A stretch of 64,000 bases of DNA from Gammaproteobacteria bacterium (GCA_003695765.1 RFHQ01000054.1:1-64000); one strand, 5' to 3'. Positions 8,305 through 16,800 are shown, counted from the first letter of the stretch. The notes: generated from the sequence alone by a model not told the origin. Numbers and translations: made by a program.

Positions 8305-9311
8305 GGCGCCGCGCCGGCCTCTTCCCAGCCGAACACGCGCCGGAAATCCCGCGCCATGCTGACCCGCAGCCAGCCGCCCTCGGCGGCTGCGGTACGCAGG
8401 CGCTCGCTGCCATCGCGATAGGCGAACTCGCGCCGCGCATCGTCGTGCTCGAGCACGACGGCCAGGCCGCCCGGCGTCTCCGCGGCGTAGCGCAACATCG
8501 CCAGGTCGCTGTCGGAATTACCGACGGCCAGCACCGGCCGCCGGCCGGTCAGCGCGCGAATGTTCAGCGCCTTGCGCGGGCCGACGTTCAGCGATTCGAT
8601 GCCGGGCGCCCGCCAGACCACCAGCCGTCCGTCGACTTCGCGCAGGCGCGTCTTGCCGCGCGAGCCGATGACCCGTTCCGGCGGCAGGCCCCAGGCCTCG
8701 CCGGCGACCGCGCGGATGAATTCGCTGCCGCCGGCGGACACGATATAGACGTCGAAACCGCGGCTCAGGAGCAGCGCGATCAGTTCCTGCATCGGCGCGT
8801 ACACCAGCTCATGCCAGGCGCGCCCGTAGTGCGGGTCGCGGGCTTCGCGCCAGAAGGCAGCGGCCAGCGCCGCGTAGTCGTCCTGGGACAGGCCGGCCTG
8901 AGCGCTGTTCATCAGTTTGGCCATGACCCGGAGACCCTGCGCCGCGAGCCATTGCGAATCGCCCTCGAGCACCGCGCGCCAAGGTTGCTGCCGTCGCCAC
9001 TCGGGGTGCTGCGGCGCCAGCTCGCGGATGCGCGCGTAGACGAATTCCGCCTGAGCGAAGCGCGGTCGTTCGACCAAGAGCGTGCCGTCGTGATCGAAGA
9101 CCGCCAGGCGCGCATCGGGCGCGATCCAGCCGGGGCTGTCCGGATCCGTGGCCGCGTCGATGAAAGCCAGCAGCTGCGCCCGGCCGGGACCGGGTGTCCA
9201 GCTCGGCAGCGGCTCCCCCGCAAGCCGCGCCGGCGCGCTGCAGGCCGCGAGCAGCCCACCGAGCAGTACGGCCAGCAGCCGCGGCAGGACGGCCGGCGCG
9301 CAGCGGCTCAT
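8301..9311 (-). CDS. HAD-superfamily phosphatase lipoprotein
   Basis: This 336-residue exported phosphatase-like protein carries a lipoprotein signal peptide with lipobox LAAC (Cys24). HAD motif I is FDHDGTL (nucleophile Asp73, acid/base Asp75). Motif II lies in IVSAGGSEF, motif III is the Lys in GPRKALNI, and motif IV is GNSDSDLAML. The cap resembles that of phosphoserine phosphatase-like enzymes. It should act in the periplasm on an unknown phosphomonoester. Its ATG overlaps the stop of the upstream sensor kinase (ATGA), making it the third gene of a regulator-kinase-phosphatase operon. Confidence 0.88.
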   Translation of the reverse strand: MSRCAPAVLPRLLAVLLGGLLAACSAPARLAGEPLPSWTPGPGRAQLLAFIDAATDPDSPGWIAPDARLAVFDHDGTLLVERPRFAQAEFVYARIRELAPQHPEWRRQQPWRAVLEGDSQWLAAQGLRVMAKLMNSAQAGLSQDDYAALAAAFWREARDPHYGRAWHELVYAPMQELIALLLSRGFDVYIVSAGGSEFIRAVAGEAWGLPPERVIGSRGKTRLREVDGRLVVWRAPGIESLNVGPRKALNIRALTGRRPVLAVGNSDSDLAMLRYAAETPGGLAVVLEHDDARREFAYRDGSERLRTAAAEGGWLRVSMARDFRRVFGWEEAGAAP

Positions 9312-10681
9312 GCGGCCTCTGCCGGACCTGCCAGCGGCAGGGTCACGCTGACGGTCGTGCCCTCACCCTTGCGGCTGTCGATGTCCAGTCGCCCGCCGTG
9401 CGCCTCGGCGATCCGGCGGCAGAGGTACAGGCCCAGGCCGAGGCCACCGGTATCCCGGCAACGCGCCGGGTCGGCGCGGTAGAAGGGCTCGGTGGCGCGC
9501 GCGACTTCGTCCGGACTCATGCCGCTGCCGTGGTCGCGGACGCGGATGCGCGCCGTGCCGCCTTCGGCCTCGAGGCTGACTTCGACCGGCTCGCCGTCCT
9601 CCGGCGAATAGCAGAGGGCGTTGTTCACCAGGTTGCGCAGCAGCAAGCGCAGCCGCGTGGCATCCACGCGCGCGGGGACCGGCTGCGCCGGCGGCTGCCA
9701 GGCGATGCGTTCCTCCTGGTCCGCGAATTCGTCACGCAGCAACGTGCCGATCAGCGCGACCAGGTCGGTCTCCGCGAGCTGCAGCTTGCTGTGGCGGGTA
9801 TTGAGCTGCTCGCCTTCCAGCAGGTCGTCGATCAGCCGCTCCATTTCCTGCAGGTCTTCGAGCAGGCTCGCCCGGGTGCTGTCGTCGTCGAGAAACTCCG
9901 CGGCAAGCTTGGCGCGGGTCAGCGGCGAGCGCAGTTCGTGACTGATCGCCAGCAGCAACTGCCGCTTGGCCTCCAGCATCTCCTGCACATCGTCGGCCAG
10001 CCGGTTGATCTCGACGGTCAGTTCACCGAGCTCGTCGCGGCGGGTGACCGGGATGCGGTAGTCCAGGTCGCCCTGCGCGATCCGGTCGACGCCGGCCTTG
10101 ATGGCCTCGACCGGACGGACCGTGACGCGCACGCCGAGGTAACAGAGCGCGAGGAACAGCACGGACACCAGCCCGATGATCGGCCAGGTCAGATCCGGCG
10201 GCGGCCGCTCGGAGATCTTCGGTGCCACGAACACGACGCGGTAACCGCCTTCGCGGATCATCACGTAGGAATGCCGGTCGTGGCGGGTGAAAGCCACACG
10301 GTCCAGTTTGCCCGCCCAGCCGCTGTCCGGACCGGCGCTGCTGCGGATCCGGTCGATGAATTCGCTGTCCTCGAAATCCAGCCGGTCGGGGTCCGGAAAG
10401 TCCGGGTCCGAGGCCCAGCGCAGGCCGGGCCCGTCGATCCAAAGGTCGTATGGGTTGCCCTCGACGATCGCGCGGGCGCGTTCGATGCTCGGCGGATAGC
10501 CGAGATCGTCGAGCAGGTAACTGGTATAGCGGGCGATGTGCGCGCCGACGATCTCCCGGAGGTAGTCGCGATCCAGCACCAGCTCGACCGCATAGCGCGA
10601 GCCGAAGGCATAGGCCAGCGAGGTCAGCAGGAAGATGGCCAGCAGGCGGGCCGACAGGGAGCGTGTCAGCAAACGGATCAT
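9308..10681 (-). CDS. Two-component sensor histidine kinase (RstB/CpxA-like)
   Basis: This inner-membrane kinase of 457 residues has TM1 at about 10-28, a periplasmic sensor region to about 164, TM2 at about 166-184, a HAMP linker, and a DHp domain with the H box AISHELRSPL (His248). An HATPase_c domain follows, with NLVNNAL (N box), DHGSGM and GLGLGLYL (G boxes). All catalytic elements are intact. The architecture matches the EnvZ/CpxA/RstB group. It overlaps the response regulator upstream (ATGA) and the HAD lipoprotein downstream (ATGA), so expression is translationally coupled. The periplasmic ligand is unknown. Confidence 0.95.
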   Translation of the reverse strand: MIRLLTRSLSARLLAIFLLTSLAYAFGSRYAVELVLDRDYLREIVGAHIARYTSYLLDDLGYPPSIERARAIVEGNPYDLWIDGPGLRWASDPDFPDPDRLDFEDSEFIDRIRSSAGPDSGWAGKLDRVAFTRHDRHSYVMIREGGYRVVFVAPKISERPPPDLTWPIIGLVSVLFLALCYLGVRVTVRPVEAIKAGVDRIAQGDLDYRIPVTRRDELGELTVEINRLADDVQEMLEAKRQLLLAISHELRSPLTRAKLAAEFLDDDSTRASLLEDLQEMERLIDDLLEGEQLNTRHSKLQLAETDLVALIGTLLRDEFADQEERIAWQPPAQPVPARVDATRLRLLLRNLVNNALCYSPEDGEPVEVSLEAEGGTARIRVRDHGSGMSPDEVARATEPFYRADPARCRDTGGLGLGLYLCRRIAEAHGGRLDIDSRKGEGTTVSVTLPLAGPAEAA

Positions 10682-11370
10682 GCCTCCGCCGCCTCGCCGA
10701 CGAAGGTGTAGCCGCTGCCCCAGACGGTCTTGATGAAGCGGGGCTGCCGCGCCGTGTCGCCGAGCTTGCTGCGCAGCCGGCTGACGAGGATGTCCACTGA
10801 GCGCGAGAACAGCTGGGCGTCGATGCCGCGCAACTCGTTCAGCACGTCGTCGCGGGAGAAGACCCGGCCGGGGTTGGACGCCAGCAGCGCCAGCAGCTGG
10901 TATTCCATCGTGGTCAGTTCCAGCGGCTTGCCGTCCAGCCGGGCGCTGCGCTTCTCGGTGTCGATCTCCAGGCCCGCGTAGCGCAGCAGGCCGTCGCCGC
11001 CGGGCTGGCTGCTGCTGCGGCGGAGTACGTTCTGGATCCGGGCGACCAGCTCCCGCGGCTCGAAGGGCTTGGGCAGGTAGTCGTCGGCGCCGAGCTCCAG
11101 GCCGACGATCCGGTCCGTGACGTCGCCCCGGGCCGTGAGCATGATGATCGGCACGGCGCTGCTCTTGCGGATGCGGCGGCAGACCTCGAAGCCGTCCTGG
11201 TCCGGCAGCATGACATCGAGGATCACGAGATCCGGCTTCTCGGTGCGCAGCTTCTCCAGCCCGTCGGCCGGATGCGTGGCGGCCACCAGCTCCATGTCGA
11301 AGCGGCGCAGGTAGTTGCCCAGCAGCCCGCCGAGCTTTTCGTCGTCATCGATCAGCAGAATCTTTGCCAT
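10678..11370 (-). CDS. OmpR/PhoB-family response regulator (RstA-like)
   Basis: This 230-residue regulator has an N-terminal receiver domain with acidic pocket DDD (residues 8-10), phospho-acceptor Asp52 in ILDVMLPD, conserved Thr in MLTARG and Lys in LPKPFEP. A winged-helix DNA-binding domain at about 130-225 ends with the typical VWGSGYTF. It should pair with the kinase that follows directly. The intergenic region in front holds GTTAC direct repeats spaced ten bases apart, a plausible autoregulatory site for this protein. Confidence 0.95.
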   Translation of the reverse strand: MAKILLIDDDEKLGGLLGNYLRRFDMELVAATHPADGLEKLRTEKPDLVILDVMLPDQDGFEVCRRIRKSSAVPIIMLTARGDVTDRIVGLELGADDYLPKPFEPRELVARIQNVLRRSSSQPGGDGLLRYAGLEIDTEKRSARLDGKPLELTTMEYQLLALLASNPGRVFSRDDVLNELRGIDAQLFSRSVDILVSRLRSKLGDTARQPRFIKTVWGSGYTFVGEAAEA

Positions 11371-11450
11371 CGTTCACGGAATGTCCGGCCAGGTTCGGCT
11401 GGAATACGCCCGCCCGGGCGCGGGCTTCCACCGGCTTCGTCGGCTGGCAT

Positions 11451-11507
11451 TGTAACTTCCTGAATAACAAGCCAATCGACGGGTTACAAATTGTTACAGG
11501 CTGTTAC
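11451..11507. promoter_or_regulatory. GTTAC direct repeats, likely response-regulator operator
   Basis: Three GTTAC copies begin at 11483, 11493 and 11503, an exact 10-base period expected for OmpR-family dimers bound on one DNA face. The first two form TACAAATTGTTACA, which matches the E. coli RstA box TACATNTNGTTACA at all but one fixed position. A fourth copy in inverse orientation (GTAAC) lies at 11452-11456. The site lies between the divergent response regulator gene and the 36-residue membrane peptide, so it may control both. Confidence 0.6.
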
Positions 11508-11586
11508 CTCCGCGAAAGGATACGCCGCGGGGCCGCGCCTATATTTTCAGCATCCCGGATGGGACGAGTTTAGAGGAACTGGAGTC

Positions 11587-11697
11587 ATGCTGAAGCAACG
11601 CGAACCTTCCCGATTCGATCGGCGAGACGAGATCCTGCTGGGCATCATCGCGCTACTGATCCCCTTGGCGACGCTGCCCGCCCTGCTGGGTCTCTGA
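11587..11697 (+). CDS. 36-residue single-pass membrane peptide
   Basis: This small protein begins MLKQREPSRFDRRDEI, a charged cytoplasmic head, followed by a hydrophobic helix (ILLGIIALLIPLATLPALLGL) to the end. I support it by the ribosome site (GAGGAACTGGAG just before the ATG), a rho-independent terminator shortly after the stop, and the operator-like repeats in front. It may be a target of the divergent two-component system, for example a small regulator of a membrane complex. No known family is recognised. Confidence 0.6.
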   Translation: MLKQREPSRFDRRDEILLGIIALLIPLATLPALLGL

Positions 11698-11710
11698 CCC
11701 CCTGCCGGCA

Positions 11711-11794
11711 GCCGGGCCGGGTGAGGCCCGGCTGGCCGGCACCCCCCCCTCCAGGGGTCGCCCCGGGCGCTGCACTGGCAGCCCCGGGGTTTTT
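11711..11794 (+). terminator. Hairpin and rho-independent terminator
   Basis: A perfect 8-bp hairpin GCCGGGCC / GGCCCGGC (11711-11732) is followed by a second stem-loop, CCCCGGG(C)GCTGC / GCAGCCCCGGGG (about 11761-11789), ending in TTTTT (11790-11794). The second is a canonical intrinsic terminator for the upstream 36-residue peptide gene. It protects the convergent downstream gene from read-through. Confidence 0.75.
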
Positions 11795-11808
11795 CATATC
11801 GGTGTGGA

Positions 11809-12630
11809 TCAGCCCGGCCAGCGGCCGCGGGCCTCTTCGATCTGCTGCATGCCGATGCGCAGGTTCAGGCGCCGCTCGAACTCCTCCGGTCCGAAGACCT
11901 TCTGCGGCAGCACGTTCATCGGGTCGGTGCGGTAACCCAGTTCGCGGACGGTGAAGTCGTAGCGCTGCTGCGCGGCGCGCTCCTCCAGCGGCGTCTCCTC
12001 GGCCTCGTCCAGCCAGCGGAACCAGCGGTCCAGGAAGCCGCTGAGATAGCGCTCGCAGGTACTGATGTTGTCGTCGTCCAGCTCCGCGGTGGAACTGACG
12101 GCCACCGGCGACATCAGCGCGCGCAGATAGGTGCCATGACTGACGAAGCGTGTCCACTTCGGGTCGGCGCGGAACTTGAGGAAGTCCTCGTTGGCCGGCT
12201 CATAGTACTTCTGCAGGTAATCGTAGTTGACCCGCAGATCCATGCGCGGCGTGTACTCCGCATAGAAGTACAGCTTCGGAATCGTGCCGAAGATCACGGC
12301 CAGGTGCGGCACGCGGTTCTGCTGCGACAGGAAGCAGGTGGCGTTCATGTCGAGGATGCTGGCCTTGCGGTTGCCGATCCAGGAATGCACCAGCCAGTCG
12401 ACCTCGTCGCCGGACCAGGCGTTGAAACTGCCTTCCAGCTGGCCGTCCTGGGATTGGAAGTAGTCCTCGCCCTCGCAGGCCGGGTGCTTGCTGACGTCGA
12501 AACGCGCGCGGATGCGCTCGACGATCTTCGAATGGATGTTCCAGCAACGTTCCCAGGCCCGGGAGACATCCACATTCGGATTCTCGGCCAGGAACTCCAT
12601 GATGGTCTTGGTCTCGGTGCTGGTACTCAT
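11809..12630 (-). CDS. Protein resembling red chlorophyll catabolite reductase (RCCR / bilin reductase fold)
   Basis: The 273-residue soluble protein resembles plant RCC reductase over its middle part. Matching positions include VDWLVHSWI, the VPHLAVIFGTIPKLYFYAEY strand pair, the PRMDLRVNYDYLQKYYE segment (plant PHRKDLVLHPDYLKDFYED) and a following region with SPVA. The plant enzyme is a ferredoxin-dependent bilin reductase that opens chlorophyll breakdown products. A role in linear tetrapyrrole or other ferredoxin-linked reduction is therefore inferred, not shown. No heme oxygenase or bilin gene is adjacent. The start at 12630 (MSTSTETK) has GGAG at proper distance; the longer frame upstream is discarded. 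The match is from memory of the family and could be to a broader clan. Confidence 0.5.
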   Translation of the reverse strand: MSTSTETKTIMEFLAENPNVDVSRAWERCWNIHSKIVERIRARFDVSKHPACEGEDYFQSQDGQLEGSFNAWSGDEVDWLVHSWIGNRKASILDMNATCFLSQQNRVPHLAVIFGTIPKLYFYAEYTPRMDLRVNYDYLQKYYEPANEDFLKFRADPKWTRFVSHGTYLRALMSPVAVSSTAELDDDNISTCERYLSGFLDRWFRWLDEAEETPLEERAAQQRYDFTVRELGYRTDPMNVLPQKVFGPEEFERRLNLRIGMQQIEEARGRWPG

Positions 12631-12739
12631 GCCTTGCTCCGTGTCACTACTGCTCCGCCGCCGCGGGGAGGCGGCAGTGTACCGGCGCGTCCGGCCGCTG
12701 CAAGCGCCCGCAGGCGCTGCGCCGACTGGCGGACGCGTA

Positions 12740-13651
12740 TCAGTCACTGACGTCCGGCTCGATGAAACACCAGCCCACCTGCGGCAGCTCGGACTTGATG
12801 CGTGCCTCCAGGCGGTTGATGTGAGTGACGGCCTCTTCGATCGACAGGCCCGGGCGCATGCGGATCTTGGCCGCCAGCATGATCCGTGGGCCCATCTGCA
12901 GCGTGATCGTGTTCAGCAGTTCCTCGATCACCGGGTCCGCCGAGATCATGCCGTCGATCAGTTCGCGCAGCAGCGGATCGGCCGACTTGCCGACGATCAG
13001 CCCGCGGATGCGGATCGCGACGAAGATCGAGACCACGATCAGCACCATGCCGATCGCGATCGAACCCAGGGCATCCCAGTGCGGCTCGCCGCTCCAGGCC
13101 GCCCAGCCGAGGAAGCCCATCGCCAGCAGCAGGCCCGTCAGCGCCGCGACGTCCTCGCCGAGCACGACGAGCAGTTCCGCATTGCGCGTGCTGCGCAGCC
13201 AGCTGCGAAATCCGCGGCCACGCCGGATGCCGCGGATCTCGCGCAGCACGCCGAACAGCGCCGACCCCTCCAGCAGAATCGCCAGTCCCAGCACGACCAG
13301 GCCGACCCAGGCCTGGTTCAGCGGTTCCGGAGACTGCAGTTTGTGCACGCCTTCGTAGATCGAAAACAGGCCGCCGATGCTGAACAGCATGATGGCGACG
13401 ATGAAGGCCCAGAAATAGCTTAGCTTGCCGTAGCCCAGCGGGTGCTCCTGGTCCGCCGGCCGGCGTGACTGCACCAGACCGAGAAACAGCAGCACCTGGT
13501 TACCGGTGTCGGCGTAGGAATGGATGGCCTCGGCGAGCATGCTCCCCGAGCCGGTGAACCAGGCGGCCCAGCTCTTGGCCAGCGCGATGCCGAAGTTGGC
13601 GAGCAGCGCGTACAGTATCGCGCGCCGGGAAGCGTCCTGCGGAGCAGCCAT
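12740..13651 (-). CDS. Cation diffusion facilitator (CDF, ZnT9-like) transporter
   Basis: The protein is 303 residues with about six membrane helices and exports divalent metal such as Zn in exchange for protons. The first CDF metal site is in HSYADTGNQ (HxxxD), the family hallmark HPLGYGK follows TM2, and GEDVAAL carries the second site's acidic residue. The C-terminal cytoplasmic domain ends in HINRLEARIKSELP. The TGNQ and EDVAA variants point to the ZnT9/SLC30A9-like branch. It is monocistronic; its stop lies 109 bases from the start of the RCCR-like gene, so co-transcription is possible. Confidence 0.92.
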   Translation of the reverse strand: MAAPQDASRRAILYALLANFGIALAKSWAAWFTGSGSMLAEAIHSYADTGNQVLLFLGLVQSRRPADQEHPLGYGKLSYFWAFIVAIMLFSIGGLFSIYEGVHKLQSPEPLNQAWVGLVVLGLAILLEGSALFGVLREIRGIRRGRGFRSWLRSTRNAELLVVLGEDVAALTGLLLAMGFLGWAAWSGEPHWDALGSIAIGMVLIVVSIFVAIRIRGLIVGKSADPLLRELIDGMISADPVIEELLNTITLQMGPRIMLAAKIRMRPGLSIEEAVTHINRLEARIKSELPQVGWCFIEPDVSD

Positions 13652-13727
13652 GGAATGCGACTTTAGCAGCTCGGGGCTGGCGGTGAGTCGCGGCCTTGCA
13701 TAAGCTGCAGCGGCACGGGGAGCAGCG

Positions 13728-14141
13728 ATGGGCGACTACGATCCGCGATTGAGTCTCGCTGAGCAGCTGGAGGCGATCGGCGTGCCGCAGATCCGGCGGC
13801 ACATCTTGCTGTGCTGTGACCAGAGCAAGCCGAAGTGCTGCGACAAGGCCGCCGGCCTCGAATCCTGGCAGTACCTGAAGAGGCGCCTGCTGCAGTTGCG
13901 CCTGACCGGCGCCGGGGGTATCTACCGCAGCAAGGTCAACTGCCTGCAGGTCTGCACGGCCGGGCCGATCGCCGTGGTGTACCCGGACGGCAGCTGGTAC
14001 CGCAACTGCACGCCGGCGGTACTGGAACGCATCATCCAGGAACACCTGATCGGCGGACAACCGGTCGCCGAATACCTGATCGCCAGCCGGCCTTTGCCGG
14101 CGCCGGGATCGACGGACAGCGCCCCCGACGAGTCCGCCTGA
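13728..14141 (+). CDS. Thioredoxin-like (2Fe-2S) ferredoxin
   Basis: This 137-residue protein matches the small thioredoxin-fold ferredoxin family also used in NuoE. The cluster ligands are in [15 protein letters not shown] near residue 29 and in [10 protein letters not shown] about 45 residues later, followed by the conserved [13 protein letters not shown] and [14 protein letters not shown]. It should carry one [2Fe-2S] cluster in the cytosol. Partners are unknown. It is divergent from the CDF transporter gene (76 bases between starts) and convergent with the next gene. Confidence 0.88.
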   Translation: MGDYDPRLSLAEQLEAIGVPQIRRHILLCCDQSKPKCCDKAAGLESWQYLKRRLLQLRLTGAGGIYRSKVNCLQVCTAGPIAVVYPDGSWYRNCTPAVLERIIQEHLIGGQPVAEYLIASRPLPAPGSTDSAPDESA

Positions 14142-14151
14142 ATCGCGGACC

Positions 14152-14901
14152 TCAGGCCGGCTGACGCCGGGCGCCCGGGCCACGCAGGCGCACGCAAGCC
14201 AGCAGACAGAGCGCGCTGCCGAAGGCCAGCGCGGCCGGCGGCAGCGGCACCACCGGTTGCCGGACGGTGAGCCGCTGCACGAAGAATGCATCGGCAGAGC
14301 CGCCGAAGCCGCCGCCGATCAGCACGGCGTTGCCCAGCGCGCCGCCGAAATCGAGCAGCGGCGGCTCGCCAGCAGCGATCCTGACATCGCGGCGCGGGCC
14401 GAATCCGGCTGCCGCGAGGTCCGCATAGCCCAGCCGTTTCATGCGGGTGTCGGCCGGCACGGTGCCGACCCAGTAGCTGAGCTGCAGATCACCGGCGACG
14501 GCCGGCAGCAGTTCCAGCGTCTGCAGCTGGTACTCGCCATCGAGCGACAACAGCAGCCAGTCCGGCTCGGCCGCGTTGTCCACCGGGTTCACCGAGCCGT
14601 CACGATCGCAGTTGCGGCCGTTCGCCTTGCGCTGGCAGATGCCGAGGCCGCCCGCGTACCGACCGGTGTGGCCGGAGCGAAAACGGCCGCGGCGGCCGTC
14701 CATGAACCAGCCATCGGCGATCAGGCGGTGGCCCGCCTCGTCGAAGACCAGTCGATTCTTGAAGCCCTTGCCGTGCTCGGTGACCGGGCTGCCGCCGGAC
14801 AACATGTCCCAGCTCACGTCGATGCTCATCGCGCCGGCCGGCGCGGCCGGCATCAGCACGAGAAACGCGGCGCCGAGCCGAAGCGCAATTCCTTTTGCCA
14901 T
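14152..14901 (-). CDS. Exported protein with VPLPA-type CTERM sorting signal
   Basis: This 249-residue protein has an N-terminal signal peptide (cleavage near APAGAM) and a C-terminal VPLPPAALAFGSALCLL helix followed by an Arg-rich tail. That is a VPLPA/PEP-CTERM sorting signal, recognised by exosortase. The middle part is a beta-rich domain (YQLQTLELLPAVAGDLQLSYWVG) of the kind common in PEP-CTERM proteins. It is probably anchored to or released at the cell surface with exopolysaccharide. No exosortase or EPS genes occur in the window, so the processing enzyme must be elsewhere. Confidence 0.75.
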   Translation of the reverse strand: MAKGIALRLGAAFLVLMPAAPAGAMSIDVSWDMLSGGSPVTEHGKGFKNRLVFDEAGHRLIADGWFMDGRRGRFRSGHTGRYAGGLGICQRKANGRNCDRDGSVNPVDNAAEPDWLLLSLDGEYQLQTLELLPAVAGDLQLSYWVGTVPADTRMKRLGYADLAAAGFGPRRDVRIAAGEPPLLDFGGALGNAVLIGGGFGGSADAFFVQRLTVRQPVVPLPPAALAFGSALCLLACVRLRGPGARRQPA

Positions 14902-15095
14902 GCCGCTGTACAGGAAACGCGAATCCCTTGTTCGCGACCCAGGCAGTCTCGCGTTTTCGGCCCGCTGGCGGAAGGAACTGCGTCAGATTTTCCGCGGCGC
15001 GCCCGTGGCGCCGCAGCGCTCGCGGCGATGTTTCGCGTTCGTCGCCCCGTTTTCGACCGCGGCGCCGGCCGGGCACAGGCGTTAGCCTGTAAGCC

Positions 15096-15305
15096 ATGTC
15101 GATCCACAGCACACGCCGGGCCGTGCTGTTGCTGCTGCTGTCGGCGCCGTTCGCGTGGGGGCGGGACGCACGCTGCGAACGCCTGCGCGAGCGGATCAGG
15201 CGGCTGGAGTCGCGGCTGCGCAGCGGGCACAGCGCGAAGCAGGCGATCCGCTGGCGCCGACGCCTGCGAGAACTGGAAGAACAGCGATTCCGGGAATGCC
15301 GATGA
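15096..15305 (+). CDS. Small secreted Arg-rich protein
   Basis: This 69-residue product has a clear signal peptide (RRAVLLLLLSAPFAWG) followed by a basic helical domain with two cysteines, RCERLRERIRRLESRLRSG near the start and RFRECR at the end. A disulphide between them would close a helical hairpin. I recall similar small periplasmic proteins in other gammaproteobacteria, with no known function. It is preceded by a 194-base gap after the divergent CTERM gene and followed by a long non-coding stretch. Confidence 0.65.
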   Translation: MSIHSTRRAVLLLLLSAPFAWGRDARCERLRERIRRLESRLRSGHSAKQAIRWRRRLRELEEQRFRECR

Positions 15306-15689
15306 AGGCCGGGCGCCCCGCCGGAATAACCCCCGATGGGTTATCCCCGACACGGGACATCGGCAGTACAGCCAACGGGGCGCCTGGCGCAGACCGGTTG
15401 TCGTGCCCGCCGCTGCGAACAGCGCCGGGCAGGCGGGAGTTGCACGTGATTCGCTGCCTGCAGCGGCCGGCGCTTCGTCATGCTCTGGTGGCCTGGCCGC
15501 CGCGCCTGGCAGCGCGTGGCGGCAGTATACCCGACCCGGCCGGAGGCGCTAAGGCTGCAGCGCGGCACCGGCTGCAGGCGCTGCGGCGCGTCCGGATTTG
15601 GCCTTATCTTTCAGCGAGATGCAGATCGGTTCGGAAGCCGATGCTGATGCCCGGGGCCGGCGCCGCCGCCGCGAGCGCGCAAATGCTGT
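15306..15689. other. 384-base non-coding stretch
   Basis: I see no convincing gene here; open frames on both strands are short, lack ribosome sites and look like GC-rich shadows. The only structure is a hairpin with ATAACCC (15326-15332) and GGGTTAT (15338-15344), a 5-base loop, and GG/CC extension. It has no T-run, so it is not a clear terminator, although it could end the transcript of the small secreted protein. The rest has no recognisable riboswitch or repeat. Confidence 0.5.
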
Positions 15690-16730
15690 CTAGCAGCACC
15701 CGCTGCCGCCGGCTTCGGCCGCGGCGAACGGCCAGGCCGACTCGCAGGCGGGGAAGCGGCCGCGATGCGGCTGGCCGTCGCCGATGCAATCGAAGTGCCC
15801 GGCGAAGCGCGTCTCGGCCAGCATGCGGAAGCTATTGCCGCAAACCGCGACTTCGCGGCCGGCCGGGAAGTGGTGCCCGCGGTCCAGGGTCAGCCCGGCC
15901 TCGTAGTGCGGGATGCTGCCGCGGTAGCGCACGCGCTGGCCATAGTCCTCGCAGGCCGGTTCCAGGCCGGGCAGCTTGAACAATCGGCAGGTCGCCGACA
16001 CGAAGCGGATTCCGCCGAGACGCTCGGCCAGCGCCGGCTCCGTGACGCTGACCGGCCGCGCGTCGACCAGGCGCGGGTCGAGAAAGCCGGCGCCTTTCGC
16101 CAGCTGCAGGAAATCGTTCCAGTACAGCGCGCCGGACAGGCATTCGCCGTAAAGGACCGGATCGTTGCGCAAATCTGCCGGGATGCGCCGGTCCGCATAG
16201 ATATCGGCGAAATACAGTTCCCCGCCCGGCCGCAACAGGCGCCATGCCTGTTCGAGCACGGCGCGCTTGTCGGTGGCGAGATTGATCACGCAGTTGCTGA
16301 CGATCAGGTCGAAGCTGTCATCGGCGAGATCGGTCTCGTCCAGCCGCTCGATGTCACCGTCGATGAAGCGGACATTGCTCTGCGCATACCCGAAACGCCG
16401 CGCATGGGCCTGCTCGTGGCGCCGCGCGACGGCCAGTTGCTCCGGCGTCATGTCGACGCCGACGACCTGCCCCTGCTCGCCGACGAGTTGCGCCAGCACG
16501 TAGCAGTCGCGGCCGGCGCCGCAGCCGAGATCGAGGATCCGGGTGCCGGCCAGCGCCTCCGGCAGCACCAGGCCACAGCCGTAGTAGCGGTCGAGCACTT
16601 CCTGCTCGATATTCGCCAGCGCGGCCGCCAGGTAGGCCGGCGGCGCGTCGGTGGTGCAACAGGCATTGGTCTTGAGATCGGCTGTCGACTGCAGCGTCTC
16701 CCCGTAATAGCGCTGGACTTCGGCTCTCAC
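15690..16730 (-). CDS. arsM: ArsM-type As(III) S-adenosylmethionine methyltransferase
   Basis: The protein (346 residues, cytosolic) should methylate arsenite. It starts with YYGETLQSTADLKTNACC, the signature of the ArsM group with an extended C-terminal domain. The SAM site is DLGCGAGRD (67-75). Cysteines at 52, 147 and 197 fit the arsenite-binding triad; the 50-residue spacing of the last two equals that of C174 and C224 in algal ArsM. The C-terminal domain contains CEDYGQRVRYRG and VCGNSFRML and ends in GCC. It starts with GTG, with GGAGG six bases upstream. It is divergent (70 bases) from two transferases and a radical SAM gene, the usual arsenosugar-pathway company. Confidence 0.88.
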   Translation of the reverse strand: MRAEVQRYYGETLQSTADLKTNACCTTDAPPAYLAAALANIEQEVLDRYYGCGLVLPEALAGTRILDLGCGAGRDCYVLAQLVGEQGQVVGVDMTPEQLAVARRHEQAHARRFGYAQSNVRFIDGDIERLDETDLADDSFDLIVSNCVINLATDKRAVLEQAWRLLRPGGELYFADIYADRRIPADLRNDPVLYGECLSGALYWNDFLQLAKGAGFLDPRLVDARPVSVTEPALAERLGGIRFVSATCRLFKLPGLEPACEDYGQRVRYRGSIPHYEAGLTLDRGHHFPAGREVAVCGNSFRMLAETRFAGHFDCIGDGQPHRGRFPACESAWPFAAAEAGGSGCC

Positions 16731-16800
16731 GATTGCCTCCCCCGGCAGACTTGCTCAGTATGTCAGCTTCGAGCGACGAAAGGTTCCGCGAAAGCGATCG

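Noticed and set aside
14906-14936. Stem-loop (CGCGAA / TTCGCG) and CTGTACAG palindrome just upstream of the CTERM gene, considered as a riboswitch
   Set aside because: No conserved riboswitch elements were found around it; only a short hairpin remains.
15341-15568. Short minus-strand frame in the 15.3-15.7 kb gap
   Set aside because: No ribosome site or recognisable domain; residue composition is that of a shadow frame.
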